Part shown: positions 55,542 through 64,000 of the stretch, piece after piece
Numbering within the stretch: the first letter of the stretch is position 1
How the letters are laid out: each line of letters begins with the position of its first letter
DNA from: Picocystis sp. L7
Taxonomy: Eukaryota > Chlorophyta > Picocystophyceae > Picocystales > Picocystaceae
Assembly: GCA_020975725.1 (NCBI GenBank)
Contig: QXJR01000028.1
Location: 310,001-374,000 of the forward strand
Length of the DNA stretch: 64,000 nt
Reading direction: 5' to 3'
Position numbers and translations under genes: made by a program
Notes under the pieces: model-generated
What the model was told of the DNA's origin: nothing
The model's database searches: none
Seen by the model: the letters and a program-made list of their open reading frames with translations, nothing else

Positions 55542-57598
55542 CGCAGTTCCCAAATGCTGCTGTGTGAGACTGTCTTGGATGGATCCATCCAGTCCCTCCC
55601 CGGAGAGGCTGAAATCCTCCTCTCGGAACAAGAGGATGGGGGAGGAAGAGGGAGGAGATACGTCGAAGACGGCCTTCCCGGCAACGGCAGATCCGGAAGG
55701 ATCCGGAAGGGACAAGAAACGATCGACGGACGAGATACGTGCGATGCCCGTGGAGGAGCGGGAGCACCTCCTCGACAACACTTGTGATCCTGTTCGTTCG
55801 GATCGGGGCGTTGTGCCTTCTCCATCGTCAATAAAAGGCATGACCCGAAGGAAAGCGTGTCGGAGGATCGACCGTGCCGCAATCCACTCGCAACCGAACC
55901 AAAGGAAGGATACAGTCGGTAACGATTTCGAATATCGACGAAGACTGTCGGATGACGAAAACGGCGACCTACATTGCGGCGCCCGTGGCGAGCGAACCCA
56001 AGAACATTCTTCATTCGTGCATGGTCAGTGAAAGTACGTACATGCACTTCTGCCTCTCAGAATCTGAGAAAGAAGGACGTCTAATCCAATCGTTGACGCG
56101 CTAGCCTAGTGGTGACTTACATTGATTTTTGGTGATTAGTTGCAAGTAGGTTCCGAGGTCCATGTGCGCATTATTCACCTGCCCCTCGAGGAAGCAAGGC
56201 GGCATCGCATTGCAAGTTTAGGGGGTGACACACGAGACAGACAAGAGGAGTGGACGCCCCTTGCGGACGGCAACCCTTGGCTCTAGCACGGTTGTACAAG
56301 GATGTGTCTTTGACTCATTCGTACGATGCAACACTCCTCAAGAGCGGCAACATTGGGTTGAGGTTGCAAAACAGCGTGGGGCTGAAGAAACTCACGAGCC
56401 ATATGAATAAAGCGCAATCCATGCACTATCGAGTCTCTGCAAAGGATCATGCTTGCCAAGCATGCTATTGCGGGAATACCACCAATTGTAAGTGGTAGCG
56501 AAAAGTATGTACATTTTAACTTGGCCTGCTGGAGAAAACTTAGCAACCACGAGAAAAACGTTCACTCCCATGCGAAAGTTTCTTGGTGTAGCAATGTTTT
56601 GGTCTGCAAGTGCTCCATGTCTTGACAAAAGAGTGGATGTTTGGTAACAAGACGCGGACTCTTCGCTACGATTCCCACGATTCCTTCACTTTATTTAATT
56701 GGAGTAAGAAGATGCTCCTCACAAACCTAGAAGATGAAAGTGCACGATCCATGTTTTGTTGCACATCGAAGTGCATTTTGCCTGTTTGGCTGCTCATGGC
56801 ATCCCGGAAATTGAGAAAGGCAGGATGCTCTCGGATGTTCAACATTATCGAACCGTGCGTTGCCCGGCTCTTCCATTCGATGGCCAACTCTTGTGATGTT
56901 GGCTGCAACACCAACGTAATTACTTGATGGCACCACAAGAAAGTCAAGTGGGGCAAGGACATCAAGGGTGGAACTAGGGTGCATTTTGAAAGCAAGCAAT
57001 TTTTCCTCCGAATTTTGCTCATAGTTGCTCGATGTGGTAAAACGGTAGCGATTGCCTTCACGAGCATTGTTGCTACCGTGCAAAAGAGAGTCAACTCTTC
57101 CGATGTACTGAATGAAGGCACGGATTGCAGCCGTATGTACCGCTCTAGCAATTAAGGACAGCCTTCACCAAGTGTGTAAGGCATGGCATAGGAAGGTGCT
57201 ACGTGTAGGTGTTGTTCGGTGCTCCGCAAAGAAAGCTCTGAAGATTGTTGTTGCTGGCTTGATGCAAGATCGGCATGTGTAGCGTAGAAAATTTTGGCCA
57301 GAAACCGCACACAATTAAGGTGCAATTCCTCAAAGTTACAATCGACTGTGCAAACTGCAACTCAGCAGCAGCTACTCCATTCGCTATGGGGAGCATACTG
57401 CGGTCATTATTTGATGTTGGCATTGAGTTCTTGGCTAACTCGACAGCCAGCCCAGGTTGCCGATGGTTGAGCATTACCCTCAGAATGACTCGATTGGAAT
57501 AGCTGCCAGGAAAGCTCATTGGCGATGACACCATAGAGGTTTAGTCAAGCACCTTGTGTTCACTGCACTGCCATCCACCGAAGAAGCGAAGCGCTGTG
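55542..57598. other. Intergenic, STN7 5' flank and SnRK2-like 3' flank
   Basis: Two kilobases with no recognised gene. The first 300 bp are coding-compatible in the STN7 frame but probably leader. Confidence 0.5.
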
Positions 57599-58981
57599 CT
57601 ACCGGCTGGCAGCAATCTCCAAAGCCAGGGGATTAGCCCAGAATACAGAATCATTCTCAAAAGGTGCATCTGGTGCAAACCCGCCGGCAACATTCAGTAT
57701 TTTCCTAAGCTGGACCAGAGAGGAAGCAGGGATGGTGTGTGTGATATCCTTGTCCGGCTCAAGAACCTCTCCAGCTTCCTTGTCGTAGTATGCCTTCTGC
57801 TGTAGTTCTCTTTCCTCTTCTTCGATTTGGAACAGGGCAGATGCCTCTTTTGGTGGAAGGCTTCGCAAGAACCAGGGGGAATTCAGGATATCATCAATGG
57901 TCATGCGCTTGGAAGGGTCAAGTTGGAGCATGCCCATTAGTAAAGCTTTGCAATCCTTGGTAAAGTCAGCCCTGTCTAATCCTAGAATCTCCTCATACAT
58001 ATACGCAGCACCTTGGTATCTTGCCATTCTTGCCATGTTCTTCGTGATAGTTTTAAGTTCCGTGCCAAGCCCACTCTTGGACTCAAACGGCTCCCTACCA
58101 CAGAGCATTGTGTATAGCAGTACACCAGAGCTCCACACATCTGCCTCTTCTGGGTTGTATCCCTCAAGCTTCACCATATCTTCTTCGAGAATCTCGGGGG
58201 CAACATAATCCACCGTGCCTAGGACAGTGTAGGCATTTCTTTCCTCATTGTCTTCCCATCCCTTACTCATACCAAAATCGCAAATCTTTATGCGAGGAGG
58301 TATCCTGCCATCTATGAGCGTATTCTCCAGCTTGAGGTCCCTGTGCGCTACCTGGTGACAGTGACAGAAGCTCACGGCTGATATGAATTGCTTGAAGAAG
58401 TATCTAGCTTGGTCCTCGGAGAGGAAGACGTCCACCCCTTCGTTGTTACCGCGTCCATAGTTGGTGTGCCCAATTTTGTGATCTGAGTCGGGGCTGTACA
58501 GCTTGATGTAGTCATTCAACCGACCTCCAGCAGCGTATTCCAACACGATAGCCAAGTAGTTCTGGGTCAGGACAACGAAGTACAGCTGCACAATGTTGAC
58601 ATGATGCAGCGCACTCTGGATGCTGATTTCTCTGAAGAGTCGGCTTTCAGACAGGTCGTATCCGCAGGGCAGAATTTTCACCGCCACTTCCAACCCTGCG
58701 AACGCTTTCAAGACCGGTTGTTCCTCGAGGACGGCTGGATCGTCGGAGACCTTCATGAGGTAGGTTTCTGCTTCTCTTCCCCTTCCAATGAGCCTGATGT
58801 TGGTGAGATAGGGATCCAGTCCGAACGTCCCGATGGGATTGTCTTCTTCATTCTCTTCCCTCCGAGCTTCCTCTTCGTCACGGTCCAGGAACGTGTTGAT
58901 CCTCGAGGGGTCCACCCCCTCCTGGAAGATCTGCGCCGAATCTTCCTCCCTCGCGTTCGGTTTCGAACCGCACAAACCCAT
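57599..58981 (-). CDS. SnRK2-like protein kinase with dual-acylation N-terminus
   Basis: Intronless, 460 residues from ATG 58981. The protein begins MGLCGSKPNA: Gly2 with Ser6 fits N-myristoylation and Cys4 fits palmitoylation, as in CDPKs and CBLs. The kinase domain starts at about residue 60. The catalytic loop HRDLKLENTLIDGRIPPRIKICDFG with MSK is strongly SnRK2-like, as is ADVWSSGVLLYTMLCGREPFE. The P-loop IGRGREAETYL lacks the third glycine. VAVKIL and DFG are intact; the activation segment ends GTVDYVAPEIL. A C-terminal acidic region (FQIEEEERELQQ) replaces the usual SnRK2 box. SnRK2s act in osmotic and ABA signalling; whether this one does is not shown. CCTCTGCA lies 57 bp upstream. 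Confidence 0.85.
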   Translation of the reverse strand: MGLCGSKPNAREEDSAQIFQEGVDPSRINTFLDRDEEEARREENEEDNPIGTFGLDPYLTNIRLIGRGREAETYLMKVSDDPAVLEEQPVLKAFAGLEVAVKILPCGYDLSESRLFREISIQSALHHVNIVQLYFVVLTQNYLAIVLEYAAGGRLNDYIKLYSPDSDHKIGHTNYGRGNNEGVDVFLSEDQARYFFKQFISAVSFCHCHQVAHRDLKLENTLIDGRIPPRIKICDFGMSKGWEDNEERNAYTVLGTVDYVAPEILEEDMVKLEGYNPEEADVWSSGVLLYTMLCGREPFESKSGLGTELKTITKNMARMARYQGAAYMYEEILGLDRADFTKDCKALLMGMLQLDPSKRMTIDDILNSPWFLRSLPPKEASALFQIEEEERELQQKAYYDKEAGEVLEPDKDITHTIPASSLVQLRKILNVAGGFAPDAPFENDSVFWANPLALEIAASR

Positions 58982-60605
58982 GGCGAACGCGGTGCGCCTC
59001 GCACGTCGCGGCGGTGCGTCCAGACGGACGGCGCCGTCCTCTGCAGTTACACCCTCCGAAATGGCTGCGTGATCACACCCCTTCCCTTCCACGAAAGGTC
59101 GGGCACCCCAGCCACACAGGGGGAACCGGGGTCCGATCCGCGGTCCACTTGGGGTGTGGGTCCAAGGGAGGGGTGCAACTGGACTGGGAGGGAGGACGGG
59201 AGAATAAAACCAGGACGAAAGCATCGCCAAGAGACAAGGATGGACCAAGAACCACAGGGTCTGGTCCACCAACGCCCTCCTCACGCATGGAACGACTACG
59301 TGGAGGAAAGGAAGGTCCAAGGAAACGAATCGATGCCTCGTGAAACGCGAGATGAACTCGGAAGCGAAGAAGGGGTTCCGAACATCCTGCCCGAGCGACG
59401 GACGTGATGCCTTGGACACGGGGACCGGTGGGGGGCACTCGGCTAGATCCAACAAGCGCATTGTCCGATTCCTCTCGCCAATGCCATTTTCACGTCGTTG
59501 TTGCGTTCACGGAAGCACACGTCAAATCTGCCACTCATCGCAACCTTCCTTGCAACGTGGGAATGCTCCTTTGGGTGGCAAGGGGTACTTCTTTAAGCTA
59601 CTTCCTTGAGGTTTAGTCGCTCCTCGAGCGCTCAACGATCAATTGCATCAGGTGGCTCTCTCCGTACATTGCAAAAGTCCACGTCTAGCCTTTCATGAAG
59701 ATTAAGTTTCTATGCGACGGCGAAATTATCTGTTTTACTTTCCTTCTCGATGGGGGTCAAGGTAAGTGCGAGATTCCTTATTCCCCTTTACGAGTGCCCA
59801 ACGTATTCAAATGCCTGCCTTCGGACAAGGAGAGGGACAAAGCAAGTGCATCGCTGGCATGACGCACATACTCATCGTGGAAGATCTCGTTACAAGCATC
59901 GCACTTGAACCAAAGCTGACGTATTGGAACAACCCATGGTCTTTCATTAAATTCCTTTACAGTATTGTGCAATGCTTACTTTTGCACCCGGTCGGGGAGC
60001 GCTTCATTGCCTTCTTCTTTCGATGCTTTTGTATCACTTGTTTGCATTGAAAGCGATGCTCGGCCGCTGGATGGTGTGGAAGGGGTGCGAGTGGAAAGTT
60101 CGATTGGCTTCAACAATGTGCACAAGGGAAACATCGTACGTCATGTGGCCGAGAGACATACAAGGTCTCGCGCATGGAATGGGGAAGGGAAGGATGGACA
60201 CCACGATGCTTGGAAGAGCGTGCACTTGAACGACAACTACCAAGATGTAGCTTTGAAGGGACCACAAGAGACAAAGTTGGCGAAGTTCCGTGGTGGTGAC
60301 GAACACGAACAACCCAGACGTGGCAAGGGTCGAGATGCAACCCTCGCAGTGGTGTGTGGGTGGCAAAGTCCGAGGTTGGCACCATGGGCGACAGAAGCAA
60401 AGGGGCACGGTGGGATGGAGACGGCGTGCGACACAACGCTTGAGCGAGTGATTGTAGGTTTGAGCGTCAACGGGGCTGATCGATCGATTGAAAGGGAGAG
60501 AGAGAGTCCGAGTGACTGATGGATCGATCGATTGAAAGGGAGAGAGAGAGGCAGGCAGACTGAGTGAGTGGGAGAGGGAGAGGCCGAGTGGGTGGGAGTG
60601 GATCG
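58982..60605. other. Divergent upstream region of SnRK2-like and TFIIIC-like genes
   Basis: 1.6 kb. On the SnRK2 side: CCTCTGCA at 59038-59045 and GAATAAAAC at 59202-59210 (TATA-like on the minus strand). On the other side: a 29-bp direct repeat and GAGAG-rich leader. No gene recognised. Confidence 0.5.
60478..60550 (+). repeat. 29-bp perfect direct repeat, GATCGATCGATTG...GAGAGAG
   Basis: Identical copies at 60478-60506 and 60522-60550, 44 bp apart, ending in GAGAGAGAG. They lie 56-128 bp upstream of ATG 60606, in the likely leader or core promoter. Confidence 0.85.
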
Positions 60606-63600
60606 ATGGCGGAGGAAGAGGATGGCGACGATGATGGCGGGATTTGCGACGTCTCCATCGTTTCCCTCGCGAGCTGCGAAGGTCTGGCTGTGGCACCACA
60701 GCGACACCAAGCCATCGCTTGGTCGGAAGACCACCTCCTCGCCGCTGCAGTGGGAAACGAAGCCGTTCTCCTGGTGCGACACGAAGGACGGACACGAACA
60801 TTCACACGTGAGAACGCGTGCTGACCTCGATATCACGGATCGAAAGAGCGCATCCTGGCCTCAAGGACCGAGAGCACACGTCGTGCACGAACCTAGAGGT
60901 TCCTGCTGCTTCGGCGGGCACGTGGATCCCGCACAAACGCGTGCAGAAGCGGTGCTCGACGCATGGAAGAGGCGAATGGAGGTGGGACGAGCGGGAAAGA
61001 GGACGAGGAAAGATAAAAGCGAGAGAAACGAGGAGAAAACGGAAAAGACACAAAGTGAAACAGATCCGCGGAAGAAGAAGCGGAGACAGAGAACCGATGC
61101 GAATCACGAGAGGGAAACAGAAGAAGAACCAATACCACGAACCACCAAAGAATATGCCGAGCCTGTGATTGCGCCGCAAGTCGTTGCATTGTCTTGGTCG
61201 CCCTTGGGATTGTCCAATCATGGAGGTTGTCTGCTCGGAACGTGCACAAGTGATCATGCTGCCCGCATCTTCCAAACTGGTCGAGGAAGCGAAAGATGTT
61301 GGCAGCAAGTGGAGGATCTCACCATGCGACTAGAAGAGGCGCTCAAAGATGAAAGTTGGGCACCGTGCGTGAAAACGAAGATTCCCATGTATCCAGGGGA
61401 ATCAGGTTTAAGGGAGAACACTGAAAAAGGAGCAGATGCTACACAAACCACACAGAAGACACCCATCGGATTTGGGCCCACCCAACATTTGAAGCTTCCG
61501 CAATTCAAAATCGGCGATCGGGTAGAAGTTGTTCCATGCAGCATGGAAATGCCAAGCTGCTGGCTGACTGGAATTGCCCTTGAGCAAAACGGGGGAAGGA
61601 CCCTTGTGCAGTTTGAACCATCCACGGGCAAGGGAAAGAAGAAAGAGAAGCGCACCGAATGGTTTTTTTCCGACCATGAAGAAGTCCCTATTAGTGTTCC
61701 GCATACTGCTACCTATGCTAAATCACTCATACGGCCTTGTCCTCCCATGAAGAAAGTGTCCTTTTTGGGAATCGGTGTAGTAGTTGATGTAAAGCGCAAT
61801 ACTGAATGGTGCACTGGTACCATTCTTGAGGGTGTAGAGGACTCAAAGGTCAAGGTTCTACTGCATAGGGATAGGAGCAGTGTAGTAACCACCGGCAAGT
61901 CTTTGAGGTGTACATATTTGTGGGGAGAGCATGGCTGGGTCAACGTGACGGAAACGCTGCTTCCTGGCACTGGTTTCAACCTAGGGACAAAGGAAGGCAG
62001 CCTATCTGAATCATCACTATCTGGCACGGCCTCCCTGGACGTGAGATTGACTTCGTTGGGTTTTCTGTGTTCGAGTCTTGTATCAACATGCGTGAAGATA
62101 CTTCAAAGCGTAGCATCACCAGAGGAGGCAAGGAGTTGGCAGGATGGAATCCAAGGTGCTGTATTCAGCAAAGTTTCGAACCAATTTGTTTGCACCTTCA
62201 GTGATGTTTTACATGCGGCTGGCGTTCAGGTTGAGAGTATTGTAGATGCTGTTTGGAAAAGCTTGTCTGGGAAGATTCAGCCCCAGGGTGGGACCAACAA
62301 TGATGCTGTAGGTCCATGTACGATGTCTTCTGGCCAAGGCCCGCTCTGTGAATCTGGCAGCAAGTCTGGAAAAAGAGAACAGGTACCTATAAATGAAATC
62401 AACGATACTTCGATGGCATACCATAAGATAGACACTTCTTCTACAAAAGCTTTCAAACAGTCATGTGTCAACAGCTTTGCAGAGCGCTTCGCGTATATGC
62501 GTGGACACATACCAAAGGACGAGCTCCCGACTTACACTCGTGGTAAGCATTTGACTGGCCCCGATCTTGTCCTTTTTAATCGTATCAAGGATGATTTCAT
62601 TGCTGAGCACAATGATAAATTGTGTCAATTTAACATGGACGAAAAAGAGTTGACAAAATTGGCAAAGATAGCTATTCGCCAACATGTTATCGGTGCAGAT
62701 GCACTGCTTGGGACATCGACTAAGCCTGAGCCATTATCAAGGAGAAGATGCGCGATTGGAGCTACAACAAGGCAGGCGGATAAGGCCTTTCTGGAGACAG
62801 CAGGATCCAAAGGCCCGGTTCCAGGGCATGGGGGCGGTTTTGAAATGGATCTCTCTACACTATCACAGGCTCGAAAGTCCGTGCCGGCAGCTTTTGTTCG
62901 ACGGTTTTGGGAACTACGTTCCTGCATCCCTGCTGAGTCCCTGCCACAGTATAAACCTGGCAAGCACTTATACGGCATTGATGCAGGTCTGACAGAGAAA
63001 GTTCTGCAAGAAATGATGCAAGCCTTTGGTGCACAACTTTCTGCGATCGACTTTCAGCCCAAGGAAATACTCAGGCTATCCAAAGTCCTGATCAGGCAGT
63101 GCATTATACGAGGCAAAATCGAAAATACTGCTAACATTGACCATTTGCCTAATACCGGGCGCGACACGAAGTATGCAGATGAATGTAATGGGGGTCCTGA
63201 AATTGTGAAAGAGAATCAACCCCAAAAGAGAAAGTCACGCCGCAACGCCAGGTTTGGTGACTGGGCGAGAATGGAGCGCTGGATGAACGAAATTGGCGGA
63301 CCCTTTCTGCATGGTGCGGACCATCTGCTCCGCCGTAACTGGCTGTCAATCCTTACAATGTCCTGGTCGCCAATGCAGGTGGACAAAAGTCAGAACAATC
63401 TTACGTTCTCCCTTCTTGCGCTGGGTTCCAAAGCTGGGGTCATCACGTTGTGGAGGATTGCAGAACCAGAATCCTTCTCGTTGGAGAGCCCCATTCCTCT
63501 CCAGCGATGCACGTTGGTCGGATACATCTGCACGTTTGACTCCTGGATCACTGCACTTGAATGGGGTGTGAGTTGTCTGCATGGAACAAACACGCTGGTT

Positions 63601-64000
63601 CTTTCTGCGGGAAGTGCAAATGGCAGTCTTAGTGTTTTCTCGGGCTCAAGGCTATCACAAATTCCTTCTACTGCTTCATCTTTGCATCCTCTGTCCCCTG
63701 CTACTTCCACTTTTTGCCATCCTGACCAACTGCACGTCCTTTGCACTTCCATGCAAGTCTCTGGGACAGAAGTAAAGATAGCCGTAGCAAAAGTACCGGA
63801 ATGTATATATGTTTATAGTGGGCAAGTGAATCAAACAACCAGTCGTGTGGAAGTTTGCCACACACACATAGTTGACAGTAATAACACTTCACTGATCACA
63901 CAAATCAAGTGGCTCCCAAGGTCGAAAGGACTGTTTTTGGTTGCCAGCTTTCAGAATGCGGACGTAAAGATGTGGGAAATGGAAACTTGGGGTTTCTCTG
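60606..64000 (+). CDS. TFIIIC-delta-like WD40 protein with Agenet pair and duplicated unknown module, 3' end outside window
   Basis: Exon 1 (60606-60807) encodes MAEEEDGDDDGGICDVSIV...RHQAIAWSEDHLLAAAVG. A 58-bp intron (CACAC|gtgaga ... cctcaag|GA) leads to exon 2 at 60866, which stays open to base 64000 (1,044 codons, no stop). WD40-type parts: VVALSWSPLGLSNHGGCLLG with a following TSDHAARIF, and after a large insert WLSILTMSWSP, LLALGSKAGVITLWRI, SWITALEWGV, SAGSANGSLSVF. This spacing resembles plant WD40 proteins of the TFIIIC90/delta group (At3g49400-like). The insert holds a tandem Agenet/Tudor-like pair (61504-61750, IGDRVEVVP...SCWLTGIAL...LIRPCPP; 61753-61965, IGVVVDV...EWCTGTIL...WGEHGWV) and two 74-residue repeats (62473-62694, 62890-63111). 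TFIIIC recruits TFIIIB to tRNA and 5S genes. The role here is inferred. Confidence 0.82.
62473..62694 (+). repeat. Protein module repeat copy 1 (coding)
   Basis: Encodes SFAERFAYMRGHIPKDELP, then YTRGKHLTGPDL...KELTKLAKIAIRQHVIG. It aligns without gaps to the copy at 62890-63111. It is not a fold I recognise. Confidence 0.75.
62890..63111 (+). repeat. Protein module repeat copy 2 (coding)
   Basis: Encodes AFVRRFWELRSCIPAESLP, then YKPGKHLYGIDA...KEILRLSKVLIRQCIIR. About a third of the 74 positions are identical to copy 1 by eye, with RF, R..IP, LP.Y..GKHL.G.D and IRQ shared. Confidence 0.75.

Noticed and set aside
55542-55841. STN7 start at the upstream ATG 55841
   Set aside because: It would add 100 unmatched residues with an acidic start; a TATA-like CCTTTTATTG touches that ATG.

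Overview
This looks like nuclear DNA from a streptophyte (plant-lineage) organism, most likely a streptophyte alga. About 26 protein genes can be supported in 64 kb, on both strands, with GT-AG introns. The protein set is plant-like: the MOR1 microtubule polymerase, RABH1/Rab6, a REF/SRPP-type lipid-droplet protein, an EMSY-LIKE ENT-Tudor protein, MOS11/SARNP, the thylakoid kinase STN7, an SnRK2-like kinase, plant-type formate-tetrahydrofolate ligase, plastid-type isopropylmalate dehydrogenase, CTC1 and an ACC-synthase-like enzyme. Three telo-boxes matching the plant telomere repeat TTTAGGG lie upstream of genes. The exact species is an inference; intron-poor genes argue against a typical flowering plant.

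Layout. 1-4.7 kb: MOR1, entering through the left edge. 6-7.9 kb: RABH1 (+) and profilin (-). 9.6-14.7 kb: REF/SRPP (-), EMSY-LIKE (+), DNA polymerase epsilon subunit 2 (-), FAM177 (+). 16-23 kb: ABC1K (+), MOS11/SARNP (-), IPMDH (-). 23.5-32 kb: NOC2 (-), a plastid-type methyltransferase (+), ACS-like (-), MAD3/BUBR1 (-). 33.5-41.4 kb: bacterial-type glucokinase (+), an orphan coiled-coil protein (-), FTHFS (+), organellar S18 (-), ROK1 DEAD-box helicase (+). 42.4-50.3 kb: MRE11 (-), CTC1 (+), a DUF1295/steroid-5-alpha-reductase-like protein (-). 51.5-59 kb: a 54-residue complex III subunit (+), STN7 (-), SnRK2-like (-). 60.6-64 kb: a TFIIIC-delta-like WD40 protein (+) running off the right edge.

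Genes are not in operons. Many neighbours are head-to-head (REF/EML, DPB2/FAM177, NOC2/methyltransferase, MAD3/glucokinase, S18/ROK1, MRE11/CTC1) or tail-to-tail with only 24-70 bp between stop codons. MRE11 and CTC1 are the most suggestive functional pair: both act at chromosome ends and share one upstream region. Introns are few and sit near the 5' ends, while coding stretches of 500-1,560 codons run without one.

The items most worth attention are: the right-edge gene, which carries a pair of Agenet/Tudor-like modules and a duplicated 74-residue unit of unknown nature inside a TFIIIC-type WD40 protein; a recurring CCTCTGCGG element 55-120 bp upstream of start codons; telo-boxes, one beside a site II element upstream of the S18 gene; and the 5' bias of introns. 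I saw no viral or LTR elements, no tRNA or rRNA genes and no CRISPR array.
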